A stretch of DNA of 40,426 bases from Litorivicinus sp. (GTDB lineage: Bacteria > Pseudomonadota > Gammaproteobacteria > Pseudomonadales > Litorivicinaceae), in NCBI GenBank assembly GCA_018402605.1, contig JAGYIK010000001.1, positions 1 through 40,426 of the forward strand, given 5' to 3'. Shown piece after piece: positions 17,142 to 26,448 of this stretch. A model generated the notes under the pieces. That model did not search any database. It was not told where the DNA came from and saw nothing but the letters and a program-made list of their open reading frames with translations. The translations under genes were made by a program, and so were the position numbers. Each line of letters starts with the position of its first letter. Position 1 is the stretch's first letter.

Positions 17142-17476
17142 TTAAAATTGATCGGTCGGTGTGCCACCGCTTTCGCGTTCAATCGACGCGACGCGCTCAT
17201 TAGTGAATTCAACGATCAGGATAGGTATTGGCTTGCACCCGCCATCGTAGTCGACGCGCTCCAAGTGAGATCCACCGATTCGGGATCAAAGGTGCGTTCA
17301 TCACCGGTGAGCCGAGAAGGAACTGGACTGATCACGGGTCATGCCAACCCCGAGGCGCTCCACGCGTTCAGGGATGAGTTTATTGCCCTGTTCGATTGTT
17401 TTTTTTGTGCCACCAGGAAAGCTGCACCCAGCGAGGATCGTGTCAGCACTAAAACTGAAATCGCAATCAATCGCAT
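17142..17476 (-). pseudogene. bamE: Outer-membrane assembly lipoprotein BamE, frame-broken
   Basis: BamE is a small lipoprotein of the beta-barrel assembly machinery. On the minus strand an ATG at 17476 starts a signal peptide (MRLIAISVLVL). A one-base shift then gives the lipobox and mature start LAGCSFPG, followed by IEQGNKLIPERVERLGVGMT. After further shifts come QFLLGSP, NAPFDPNRW and VEFTNERVASIERESGG, ending at a stop at 17142. Restored length is about 110 residues, normal for BamE. Its position, divergent from fur and convergent with ratB, is the conserved gammaproteobacterial arrangement. At least three indels break it as given. Confidence 0.82.
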
Positions 17477-17537
17477 CTATGTGTCTTCCCATGTGCAAGC
17501 CGTGCCCAGAATAATAGAGGCGAATGTCTGAGAGTCC

Positions 17538-17963
17538 ATGAACGATGCAATTCGAAACTGACGAACTGAAGAAAGCTGGCTTTAAAAGGCAACCCTGCCA
17601 GGATCCATGTCTTGCAACTGCTGCTTTCGAACGAGGTGCGCATATGTCCAAGTGAGTGGTCTCACTGAAACTTCACGAGAGTGGGGGCGGACGTGAACCT
17701 GGCAACTATTTATCGGCATTGACGCAGCTCTGAAGAGGCCGGCTTGAATGAGCGGCATCAATTTGATGCGACTACGAGCGTGTTTGAGCTGAAGCCTGAA
17801 GATCATCATGACCATATGGTCTGGTGCGGGGCAAGGTCGCGATCATCGAGTACCAAAGCCCTGAGGTTGGAGGCACAAGAGAAATCATGATCACGATTTG
17901 TGAAATTGCTGATCACACGCACATTATTTATGTTAACGTCCAACTGTCCGGGCTGCTGGATGA
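17538..17963 (+). pseudogene. fur: Ferric uptake regulator Fur, frame-broken
   Basis: Fur is the iron-responsive DNA-binding repressor. Family sequence is scattered over the frames: DELKKAGFK near 17560, VRHMS near 17635, NLATIYRALTQL near 17700, RHQFDATTSVFELKPEDHHD near 17755 with the metal-binding HHDHM, and CEIADHTHIIYVNV at 17900-17945. The nominal length to the TGA at 17963 is about 142 codons, as expected. The start could be the ATG at 17538 or 17545. The stop appears to overlap the ATG of the following transporter gene (ATGA), but exact frames cannot be trusted here. Confidence 0.82.
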
Positions 17964-18926
17964 GTCTGAGTCCACATCTGACCTGAGTGTCTTGTTTTTC
18001 GGCCTTGGCCTGTTTGCTGGTTAATCTGCTCAAATCTTGAAATTCCATCTCGTGATTGCACGATTTTTGTCGCTGTATCTGCTCATGGCGCTCGGTCTGA
18101 AAGGTGGGTTTTCCGCTCGCCGGGAAAGCGGATTCCATATTTGAGATCGTGCGAGATCTGATCTTCGCTGTGATTTTGGCCATCGCGGTGCCTGTGATTG
18201 GCTTTTTATGCTGAAGCGGCTGGTTGAGCCCCTGGATGCGCTAATATCTCGGCGACCTACGGTTCGGTGTCTGGCTGTGACTTTTATTATCGCGACGCAC
18301 CGAGACCCAAGGGGCAAGCTATGGTGGTCACATGCATGCTGCCATGGCGTTGGATGGAGTCGCCAGCGATTATCTTTGCCATCTTTAATGGCCAATGCGT
18401 ATCGGGCGGCGGACGCACGACAGCAGCATTCGGTAGGGCATGGGTGTGGTGGTGCCGCGCGAGTCCTTCGACCGAAGGGACGCAAATTTGTTAATCTGGT
18501 CACGTTTTACCGCCTCTCTACCTGGTGGTGGGAAGCGGGCATTATGGATCCGTTCACCGGCATGATTTTCAAAGGGATGCTTGCATTCTTCTGTTGATTA
18601 CGGGTGCTGGGTGACTGCACAGCGGTTGGGTGATTTGAACATGTGCCCAAGCGGCTGGCATTCTATGGTCTGCTGGCCCCCTTATTGCACGCAAGCCTTT
18701 GCGTTGGGATTGGCATTGATCGGCGGGCTGTCGGTTGGTAATGCCATCCCTGGTGGTATTATTGGTTCTGGCTTCATACATCGCGGTGCCTGGGTGGTGT
18801 TAAAGCACGCGTTGCCAGATCCAACCCCAGCCTGTATCTGGGCCTCTCACTCTGGGCTGACATTTCCATTCAACATTATTTGGCATCCTGCTTTACTACG
18901 CGGCTGCCACCTGGCTTTTGGGCTAG
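17960..18926 (+). pseudogene. SbtA-like sodium-dependent bicarbonate transporter (DUF897), frame-broken
   Basis: SbtA/DUF897 proteins are ten-helix inner-membrane permeases; the cyanobacterial member imports bicarbonate with sodium. Recognisable pieces over the frames are DLSVLFFGLGLFAG, LLMALGLKGGFSARRE, LIFAVILAIAVPVIGFLMLK, a degraded YGS-x-S-AVTFIIAT block, ESPAIIFAI, LGLALIGGLSVGNAIPGGII, SYIAVPAVLKHALPDPTP, and YLGLSLGLTFPFNII near the end. The stop TAG is at 18924-18926. Restored length is about 320 residues, normal for the family. It lies between fur and recN, and its start may overlap the fur stop, so iron control or cotranscription is possible. At least six indels are required. The family call is good; the bicarbonate substrate is by analogy. 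Confidence 0.75.
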
Positions 18927-20561
18927 GATCGCGGCGGAATTGCAATTCCTGAGAGTGTCGCGCGCAGTTCTGTCACCGTATGGCCGCCCAACATGCGTGC
19001 AATTCATCGATCCGTTCCGTCAGCAGCAACTTCACTCACCGACCACCATCACTGTTTCTGCATGCAAATGTGCTGTGGCTTCGTTCAGCAACCCTTGAGG
19101 TTGATGCGACAACCAATACCCGGTGCATTTGTCGCTAGCGCCTGGTAATAACCGACCAACGCGGGCCGCAGTTTTGCCACCAATGCCCACATCCAATTTC
19201 GCATCGTAAGACCAGTGTCGGGGTCGCGAAGCGGCTGGCTGTGATCACTGGAATTGCGAGGGCCGACGCGCGCGATAGCTCGCCACCCGAGGCGATCTTC
19301 GACAGGGACCCCCTTGCTGTCCCGGATTGGTTGGAAGTAAAATTGTGCCGACTCGCCAATCGTGCACTGTCAGCTCGTCATGGGGCGTTAATTGAACTGA
19401 GAGCGTGGCATAGTCCATACCGAGATCGAAATGTGCGGTAATCGCATGACAGTTCAGGCCGCCGCGCGCGCATGCGCGGATTGCGCTGGAGGTGGTCAGC
19501 AGCGTGTCGCGTCTGGTTCAGTTATCAAATTCCAGCAGTCGCAGGATGCGCTGATGCGCATCGGCAATCAGAGTGAGACGCTCTGTTTGCTGTTGGTGAT
19601 CGAGGAGTTCGTCAGGCTCGATTTTGTGTCGGCGCGCCATGGTGCACCGCGCGGATGCGCTCTTCAACAAATTGCAAACGTGTGTGGGATCCAACTCAAA
19701 GCGATCGACAGCATGCTGGATTTCAGATCGTGCCCAGCGGGAGCGCGATGCCGGCTTGGTCGAGTGTTCCGGATGCATTGCGGAGTTCTGGGTGGCCGTC
19801 GGATAGGCGCTTTAGGTCACTGGGTAATGCGCTCGGTATTGGCAGGTACGATGCTCCGGTGTTCGTCACCGAGGCCTCGCGAGAGCGTCATCGGTAGCCT
19901 CGTAAAGCGATTCCTGGATGACGCTGCCGCTGCTCTTATATTATCGAGCGCCGCGAATCACCCTTTCTTTGTATTTGCCTGTTCTGGTTCATCCATCGAA
20001 ACTGGCGATTTCGCGCTCTTGATCAGCTTTTTCCGCGGAGCGTGTCAACGCACGAGCTCACGTGTTTGGCCTGCCAGTGTAAACGCACCGACAGGCCTTC
20101 GTGCGTCATTAATTCTTATCTGCCATAGCCATCCGCAGTTCCAACTGATGACGCGTTTTAAAAGAGTTTCCGGCTGGCATGCTGCGTATGAAGAAACACG
20201 AGTTGTTCGAGAGCCTGTGAGTTGCGATGCTGAAATGGGCGTCCCGTTGACGAAGGGCTTTGAGCGCCCCTCTGACGTCAGATGCGTCGGTGAATGAGTT
20301 GTCCTTTAACGGCTGAACACCATCAACCATCCGGCGCACGCGGTGGAGTTGCGTGATATCAAAGCGTGCCGATATTTGCGCGCGCTCTGTGCCAGAACGA
20401 ACCAGTCCGGTATCTGCTCGTCCCCCCAGTGCCAGCTCTAATGCACCGAGAATGAGGGATTTGCCGGCACCCGTATCCCCAGTAATTGCACGCATCCAGT
20501 ACCAAGTTCCACATTCACGGATGCGAGGGTTGCCAAATTTTGCAATGCTGTCTGTAAGCAT
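18923..20561 (-). pseudogene. recN: DNA repair protein RecN, frame-broken
   Basis: RecN is an SMC-like ATPase induced by DNA damage that helps repair double-strand breaks. On the minus strand the ATG at 20561 begins MLTDSIAKF. The Walker A region is intact in frame: AITGDTGAGKSLILGALELA, followed by LGGRADTGLVRSGTERAQIS. The coiled-coil middle is scrambled. The C-terminal ABC signature reads LSKIASGGELSRASALAI near 19300, with later pieces ATPTLV, and ARMLGGHTVTELRATLSG-like sequence at 19010-18950. The span of 1639 bases would encode about 546 residues, the usual size. Its stop overlaps the transporter stop by the CTAG palindrome. Confidence 0.85.
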
Positions 20562-20572
20562 TTGTTCCTGCG

Positions 20573-20600
20573 TTGAAACTGAAGAATCTGACCTATACAT
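20573..20600 (+). promoter_or_regulatory. Candidate sigma-32 promoter before grpE, with a LexA-like sequence
   Basis: TTGAAA at 20573-20578 (preceded by G) and CCTATACAT at 20592-20600 are 13 bases apart, resembling a sigma-32 promoter reading toward grpE-dnaK-dnaJ. The overlapping CTGACCTATACATGCGG is one or two bases from the LexA pattern CTG-N10-CAG and could control the divergent recN. The surrounding sequence is error-rich, so both are tentative. Confidence 0.35.
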
Positions 20601-20654
20601 GCGGTTCCGTTGAGAGCAGGTGCTCACTACCACGGTGAAAACAAGGAGGAGAAG

Positions 20655-21257
20655 ATGGCAAAGACGAGAATGCTTTGTCGATGAGGGTGGATCAAGACGA
20701 TGCAACAGCTGGAAACAGTGATGCTCTAAGATGAACGAGGTTCCAGAACTGAACTGACGGGCGCTGAGTTGCTGAACCGAGGCAAAGAACGCACTGACGC
20801 AGACGATACCGCCAGTCCCGAAACGCAAAATTGGAAGAATTGAAAGAGTCGGGTGGATGCGGGACGCCAGGCGGAGCTATTGAACGTGCGGCTCGCCGTG
20901 CCGAGCGCGATGTCGAAAATGCGCAATCGGTATGCCATCGAAAAGTTCGTTAAAGATTTATTGGCCGTACTAGGACCGACAATCGCCCGAAACCACCCCG
21001 GAACCACTGAGGGTTCGATGCGCGTACGTTTGAGGAACCAGATGACGCATGTTGCTTTGGATACTGCGTTCAAGCACGGTGTTGAGGCGATCGACCCGTC
21101 GGTGCCGCCTTTGATCCGCAGGAACATCAGGCGATGAGTATGGCGGCCCTCAGCCGAGCACGCACCCAACACCGTCATGGCAGTGATGCAAAAAGGCTAC
21201 AATCGAAGGCCGCGTCATACGTGCCAGATGGTATCGTGAGCCAAGCCCGACCACTAA
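20655..21257 (+). pseudogene. grpE: Nucleotide-exchange factor GrpE, frame-broken
   Basis: GrpE releases ADP from DnaK in the chaperone cycle. The start is set by a strong AAGGAGGAG before the ATG at 20655. The acidic N-terminus is scrambled. Then family sequence appears: RRRAERDVENA-like sequence near 20900, YAIEKFVKDLLAVL at about 20930-20970, FDPQEHQAMSM-like sequence near 21110, PNTVMAVMQKGY near 21170 and a GRVIRA-type end near 21210. The restored length of about 200 residues is normal. It precedes dnaK, as in most gammaproteobacteria. Many indels are needed, although the gene is normally essential or nearly so. Confidence 0.83.
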
Positions 21258-21339
21258 CACTCTTGAACGCGGATTTTTGGCCAATTTTACAGAACAGAGA
21301 TTGCCGGGGAACCGACAAGGATGAACAGAGAGTGGATTT

Positions 21340-23246
21340 ATCACGGAAAGATCATCGAATTGATCTGAAAATAATGAATCATGCGGCAGTGCTTGAAGGC
21401 GGAAAGCCTCGCGTGATTGAGAATGCCGAGGGTGACTGACGACGCTAACAATCATTGCATACACAGACGACGAAACATTGGTAGGCCAGCCTGCAAAAGC
21501 GTCAGTCAGTGACCAATCCGAACAATACACTGTACGCAGTGAAGCGTTTGATTGGACGTAAATTTAAAGACGATGTTGTGCAAAAAGACATCAAAATGGT
21601 GCCTTACAAGATTGTCGGTGCAGGTATACACGCTGGACGAAAGCGGCACGTGAGCGCCTGGCGCCACCACAATTCGGCTGAAGTACTCAAAAGATGAAAA
21701 GACCGCCGTATCATTTAAGTGAAGCGGTCACAGAAGCTACACGGTTCCAGTATATTTTTAACGATAGCCAGCGGCAGGTAAATAAAAGATGCAGGCAAGA
21801 TTGTTGGTCTCTGATGTTAAGCGAATCATTAACGAACCTACTGCGGTTGCATTGGCCTTCGGTATGGATCAGTCGCGAGGCGATTCTATTATTGCCGTTT
21901 ATGACTCAGGCGGCGGTACCTTTGATATTTCCACCAACAGATCGCCGAAGTGATAAGTAATAACAGTCTGAGTGCAAAAGTCTCAACAAACGGTGACATA
22001 TCTCTTCGGTGGTGAAGACTTCGATTTGAGAATCATAGACTTTTTGGCGGAAACGTTCCAAAAAGAACAGGGCATGGATCTGAAAGGTGACCCGCTCGCG
22101 ATGCAGCGCCTGAAAGAGGCGGCAGAGAAGGCGAAAATCGAATTGTCATCCAGCCAGCAGACTGATGTGAATCTGCCTTACATTACGGCTGACGCCAGTG
22201 GGCCAAAACACATGAACGTCAAACTGACGCGTGCCAAGCTCGAGTCATTGGTTGAAGACCTGGTTGAGCGGACACTTGCTCCGGTGAAACAGGCGTTGGA
22301 GGACGCAGGTCACTCCACCTCTGAGATCAATGATGTGATCATGGTCGGCGGCCAGACGCGCATGCCGCTTGTGCAGCAGAAGGTTAAAGATTTCTTCGGC
22401 AAAGAGCCGCGTCGTGATGTGAATCCCGATGAGGCTGTGGCCGTGGGTGCGTCAATCCAAGGTGCAGTCTTGGCCGGCGACGTGAAAGACGTGTTGCTCC
22501 TTGATGTGACGCCACTGTCCTTGGGCATTGAGACCATGGGTGGCGTGATGACCGCATTAATCGAGAAAAACACGACGATTCCGACCAAGAAAACGCAGGT
22601 CTTTTCAACGGCTGAAGACAACCAGACCGCTGTAACGATCCATGTGTTGCAGGGTGAGCGAAAGCAGGCAACGCAAAATAAATCGCTGGGTCGATTTGAT
22701 CTCGCTGATATCCCGCCCGCGCCGCGTGGCATGCCGCAGATCGAGGTGGCGTTTGATATCGATGCAAACGGTATTCTCAATGTGTCTGCAAAAGATAAAG
22801 CGACGGGCAAAGAGCAGTCCATTGTGATTAAGGCATCGTCTGGATTGTCGGATGAAGAGATTGAAAAGATGGTCAAGGATGCTGAGGCCAACGCGGATGC
22901 GGATCGCAAGTTTGAAGAAATGATCTCAGCACGGAATACGGCCGATGGTATGATTCACGCGACGAAGAAGTCGATGACTGAGGCGGGCGACAAGCTCTCA
23001 GATGATGAGAAGGCGCCGGTCGAAGCTGCGATTGCGGATCTTGAAGAGGCGCTGAAAGGCGATGACAAAGACGCCATTGCTGCCAAAACCAGTGCCTTGA
23101 CGGAAGCGTCCGCAAAAATCGCTGAGAAGCTCTACGCAGCGGCCGATGCAGGTGCTGGTGCTGAGCAGCAAGAGAGTTCAAGCAAGGCAGATGACGATGT
23201 CGTCGATGCTGAGTTTGAAGAAGTTAAGGAAGACGATAAGAAGTGA
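21340..23246 (+). CDS. dnaK: Chaperone DnaK; 5' third frame-broken, remainder intact
   Basis: DnaK is the Hsp70 ATPase of the cytosol. From 21972 the frame is clean for 424 residues: late ATPase domain (GGEDFDLRIIDFLAETF, IMVGGQTRMPLVQQKVKDFF), linker DVLLLDVTPLSLGIE, substrate-binding domain (NTTIPTKKTQVFSTAEDNQT) and acidic tail ending EEVKEDDKK. Upstream, recognisable segments lie in different frames: GKIIELI- for GKIIGIDL near 21342, VLEGGKPRVIENAEGD near 21390, TNPNNTLYAVKRLIGRKFKD in frame at 21512-21575, KMVPYKIVGAG, FNDSQRQ near 21765, and RIINEPTA near 21825. The phosphate-loop motif reads DSGGGTFDIS rather than the invariant DLGGGTFD. The start is estimated near 21340; total length about 636 codons is normal. 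Confidence 0.9.
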
Positions 23247-23262
23247 GTCGCTTGACTCACTT
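23241..23262 (+). repeat. Perfect 9-bp hairpin over the dnaK stop codon
   Basis: AAGTGAGTC and GACTCACTT are exact reverse complements around the loop GCTT, overlapping the dnaK stop and ending 19 bases before the dnaJ start. No T-run follows, so it is not a classic terminator. It could reduce readthrough or set an RNA processing point between dnaK and dnaJ. Confidence 0.7.
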
Positions 23263-23281
23263 CCCACGCAAGGAGAGCTGA

Positions 23282-24412
23282 GTGGCGAAGCGTGACTATT
23301 ACGCAATCTTGGGCGTTTCGAATGACGTGTCTGAGGCGGATCTGAAAAAGGCGTACCGTCGCCTCGCAATGAAGGTCCACCCAGACCGGAATCCCGGTGA
23401 TGCCGAAGCCGAAGCAAAATTCAAAGAGCTCTCTGAAGCCTACGAAATCTTATCCGACCCGGAAAAGCGCGCGGCCTATGATCGGTATGGGCACGATGCG
23501 TTCGAAGGCGGCGGCGGTGCTGGCGGCTTCCATGGTGGTGGCGCGAGCTTCTCCGATATCTTCGGTGATGTGTTTGGTGACATTTTCGGCGGTGGCGGTC
23601 CTGGCGGCGGTCGATCGTCTGCACATCGCGGCAGTGATCTGCGCTACACCCTTGATCTGACGCTGGAAGAGGCGGTGTTTGGTATTGAAAAAACCATTCG
23701 GGTGCCGCGTCTTGCTGAATGTGACACCTGTCGCGGTTCCGGTGCAAAACCCGGGTCCTCACCTAAAACCTGCTCAACCTGCAATGGTCAGGGCCAAGTG
23801 CGCATGCAGCAGGGTTTTTTTGCGATTCAGCAAACCTGCCCGCGGTGTCATGGGCAAGGGCAAATTATTACAGATCCCTGTACTGACTGCCGTGGTCAGG
23901 GACGCAAAGAAGAGACCAAGACGCTCTCGGTTAAAATTCCGGCTGGCGTCGATACCGGCGATCGGATCCGGTTGTCTGGCGAAGGCGAGGCCGGTGTCAG
24001 TGGCGGACCATCCGGGGACTTGTACGTTCAAGTGAACGTCAAAGAGCATCGGATATTCAAGCGTGACGGCAAGGATCTGTACTGTGAGGTGCCGATTTCG
24101 TTTACCGATGCGGCCTTGGGCGGTGAGCTTGAAGTGCCGACTTTGGATGGCCGCGTGAAGGTGAAAGTGCCAGATGGGACGCAAACTGGAAAGCTGTTCC
24201 GGGTGCGTGCCAAGGGCGTAAAGCCCGTTCGCGGTGGAGTCCAGGGTGATCTCTTGTGTCGGGTCGTGGTGGAAACGCCTGTCAACTTAACCTCAAAACA
24301 GCGCGAGCTATTGGAAGAGTTGCATCAATCCTTGAACCACAAAACACATGCGCCAAAACGCGAAGGCTGGTTTGATAGTGTCAAATCATTCTTTGATGAG
24401 ATGAAATTTTGA
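23282..24412 (+). CDS. dnaJ: Chaperone DnaJ
   Basis: DnaJ is the Hsp40 co-chaperone that delivers substrates to DnaK and stimulates its ATPase. The 376-residue product is complete. The N-terminal J domain carries the HPD triad (MKVHPDRNPGDAEAE), followed by a Gly/Phe-rich region (FHGGGASFSDIFGDVFGD). Four zinc-finger repeats are seen (CDTCRGSG, CSTCNGQG, CPRCHGQG, CTDCRGQG), then the two C-terminal beta domains. The start is GTG at 23282 with AAGGAG nine bases before it; MAKRDYYAILGV fits the family N-terminus exactly. The stop overlaps the dapB ATG (TGATG). Confidence 0.97.
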   Translation: MAKRDYYAILGVSNDVSEADLKKAYRRLAMKVHPDRNPGDAEAEAKFKELSEAYEILSDPEKRAAYDRYGHDAFEGGGGAGGFHGGGASFSDIFGDVFGDIFGGGGPGGGRSSAHRGSDLRYTLDLTLEEAVFGIEKTIRVPRLAECDTCRGSGAKPGSSPKTCSTCNGQGQVRMQQGFFAIQQTCPRCHGQGQIITDPCTDCRGQGRKEETKTLSVKIPAGVDTGDRIRLSGEGEAGVSGGPSGDLYVQVNVKEHRIFKRDGKDLYCEVPISFTDAALGGELEVPTLDGRVKVKVPDGTQTGKLFRVRAKGVKPVRGGVQGDLLCRVVVETPVNLTSKQRELLEELHQSLNHKTHAPKREGWFDSVKSFFDEMKF

Positions 24413-25212
24413 TGAGCCGAATTGTGATCGCCGGGGGCACTGGTCGTATGGGCCGTGCACTCATTGAGGCCACCCTCGATACTTCGGGTGCGACCCTGGC
24501 TGGTGCGACGGTCCGGGATGGGTCCTCGCTGGTTGGTGTGGATGCCGCAGAGCTTGTCGGGCGTCCGCGCAGCGGGGCGCCAGTGGTGGCAGACCTGAGC
24601 ACCCTGTCTGATGCGAGTGTGTTGATCGATTTTACGACGATTGAGGCGACCCTTGCGCATCTCGCATGGTGTGTAAAGCACAGCATCCCCTGCGTCATTG
24701 GCACCACAGGATTTTCCGCCGAGGAAGAGCGGGCGATTGTAGACGCATCGCGTCACATTCCGATTGTCTATGCGCCGAATTTCAGTGTGGGTGTGAATGT
24801 AGTCCTCGATCTACTGGATCGCGCGGCACGCGTGTTGGGTCATGATGTCGATGTGGAGGTGCTTGAGTCGCATCACCGTCATAAGGTCGATGCACCCAGT
24901 GGCACCGCGCTTGCCATGGGTCGTACCGTGGCCAACGCTTTGGGCCGAACACTTGAAGACGTGGCGGTTTATGGTCGCCAAGGGCAGACGGGTGCGCGTC
25001 CACGCGATCAAATTGGCTTTGCGACCGTCCGCGCTGGCGATATTGTCGGTGAGCACACGGTTCTGTTTGCCAGTGAGGGTGAGCGGGTGGAAATTACCCA
25101 CAAAGCATCGAGCCGCCGTACTTTTGCGGATGGTGCTGTGCGTGCGGCCCTTTGGGCATCTCAGGCGCCCGCAGGGCTCTTTTCGATGCGTGATGTGCTG
25201 GGCTTAAATTAA
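24412..25212 (+). CDS. dapB: 4-hydroxy-tetrahydrodipicolinate reductase
   Basis: DapB reduces hydroxy-tetrahydrodipicolinate with NAD(P)H in the diaminopimelate/lysine pathway, supplying cell-wall and lysine precursors. The 266-residue product has the Rossmann motif IVIAGGTGRMGRALIEA, then VIGTTGFSAEE, the catalytic APNFSVGVNVVLDL, and VEVLESHHRHKVDAPSGTAL, which holds the catalytic His and Lys. It also has GFATVRAGDIVGEHTVLF and ends near LFSMRDVLGLN. The ATG at 24412 overlaps the dnaJ stop. The dnaJ-dapB-carA order is typical of gammaproteobacteria. Confidence 0.97.
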   Translation: MSRIVIAGGTGRMGRALIEATLDTSGATLAGATVRDGSSLVGVDAAELVGRPRSGAPVVADLSTLSDASVLIDFTTIEATLAHLAWCVKHSIPCVIGTTGFSAEEERAIVDASRHIPIVYAPNFSVGVNVVLDLLDRAARVLGHDVDVEVLESHHRHKVDAPSGTALAMGRTVANALGRTLEDVAVYGRQGQTGARPRDQIGFATVRAGDIVGEHTVLFASEGERVEITHKASSRRTFADGAVRAALWASQAPAGLFSMRDVLGLN

Positions 25213-25229
25213 GCGCGCGGCGCTTTACA

Positions 25230-25258
25230 TGGACTTTTGCCCGCGATCTCCCTAAAAT
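25230..25258 (+). promoter_or_regulatory. Candidate promoter of carAB
   Basis: TGGACT (25230-25235) and TAAAAT (25253-25258) are 17 bases apart in the 99-base gap between dapB and the carA start. The -10 is strong and the -35 moderate. Confidence 0.45.
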
Positions 25259-25311
25259 GCGCTCTCAATCGCTCGGCGCCTGCCGAGTCTGTCGAGACAG
25301 AGGACCCCCGG

Positions 25312-26448
25312 TTGAATTCTCCTGCAATATTATTACTTGCGGATGGCACCCAGTTTGCTGGCCGCTCCATAGGTGCTGACGGTTTTTCCGTTGGTGAAGT
25401 TGTATTCAATACGGCGTTGACGGGCTATCAGGAAATCCTGACAGATCCATCCTATGCGCGGCAGTTGGTCACATTAACCTACCCGCATATCGGGAACGTG
25501 GGCGTCAATCCTGAAGACCAAGAGTCGGACCGGATTCATGCGGGTGGATTAATCATTCGTGATCTTCCATTTGTGCACAGCAACTACCGCGCCACGGCCT
25601 CACTCGATAGCTATTTGAAGACTGAAGGTGTGGTCGGGATTGCCGATATTGATACGCGGAAATTGACGCGCATTCTTCGTGAGAAAGGTGCGCAATCCGG
25701 CGTGATTATCGCGGGTGACACGGCATGTTCTGATGCTGGTTTGGCGCGTGCCCGCGAGGCCCTTGCGGCATTTCCGGGGCTCGCTGGAATGGACCTGGCT
25801 CGCGAGGTCACGACACCAGAGCGTTACACCTGGACTGAGGGCTCTTGGGTCCTTGGCAAAGGTCATCCAAGCAAAGATGGCGGCCGTTTTCATGTTGTCG
25901 CCTTTGATTATGGTGTGAAGCGCAACATCCTCCGCATGCTTGCAGATCGGGGTTGCCGTCTCACTGTGGTGCCTGCAGAGACCAAGGCGTCCGAGGTATT
26001 GGCGCTGCGGCCAGATGGGGTGTTTTTATCGAATGGCCCCGGTGATCCAGAGCCCTGTACCTATGCAATCGAGGCGATTCGGGAGATTCTTGATGCGAAT
26101 ATCCCTGTTTTCGGGATTTGTTTGGGGCATCAGTTGCTCGGTTTGGCGTCCGGTGCCAAAACCTTGAAGATGAAGTTTGGCCACCACGGTGCAAACCATC
26201 CGGTGCAAGATCTAGAGACAGGGCAGGTCATGATTACCAGTCAAAATCATGGCTTCGCAATTGATGATGCCTCACTGCCCGCTTGTTTGAAGCCAACACA
26301 CCGCTCTCTATTTGATCAGTCGCTCCAAGGTATTACGCGTACAGATAAGTCCGCGTTTAGTTTCCAAGGCCATCCGGAGGCGAGCCCAGGGCCGCATGAT
26401 GTTGCGCCACTTTTTGATCAGTTTATTGCTGCCATGGAGGCCCGCTAA
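25312..26448 (+). CDS. carA: Carbamoyl-phosphate synthase small subunit
   Basis: CarA is the glutaminase subunit that feeds ammonia to CarB for carbamoyl-phosphate synthesis (arginine and pyrimidine pathways). The chosen start is TTG at 25312, with AGAGGA upstream. It gives a 378-residue protein beginning MNSPAILLLADGTQFAGRSI, like other CarA proteins; an in-frame upstream ATG would add 25 untypical residues. Motifs are FNTALTGYQEILTDPSYARQ, GLIIRDLP, the nucleophile in VFGICLGHQLLGLA and the catalytic His-Glu in FQGHPEASPGPHD. The stop overlaps the carB ATG by one base. Confidence 0.96.
   Translation: MNSPAILLLADGTQFAGRSIGADGFSVGEVVFNTALTGYQEILTDPSYARQLVTLTYPHIGNVGVNPEDQESDRIHAGGLIIRDLPFVHSNYRATASLDSYLKTEGVVGIADIDTRKLTRILREKGAQSGVIIAGDTACSDAGLARAREALAAFPGLAGMDLAREVTTPERYTWTEGSWVLGKGHPSKDGGRFHVVAFDYGVKRNILRMLADRGCRLTVVPAETKASEVLALRPDGVFLSNGPGDPEPCTYAIEAIREILDANIPVFGICLGHQLLGLASGAKTLKMKFGHHGANHPVQDLETGQVMITSQNHGFAIDDASLPACLKPTHRSLFDQSLQGITRTDKSAFSFQGHPEASPGPHDVAPLFDQFIAAMEAR

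Noticed and set aside
16698..17531. One long 277-residue protein downstream of ratA
   Set aside because: Only its start is RatB; the remainder reads antisense through bamE and is open by chance after indels.
19431..20297. A 288-codon plus-strand open frame
   Set aside because: It lies antisense to recN, has no family resemblance, and is an artefact of scrambled frames on the opposite strand.
16930..21971. A mobile or genomic island explaining the unusual ORFs
   Set aside because: Protein fragments match ratB, bamE, fur, recN, grpE and dnaK in the conserved chromosomal order; there are no integrases, repeats or att-like sites.
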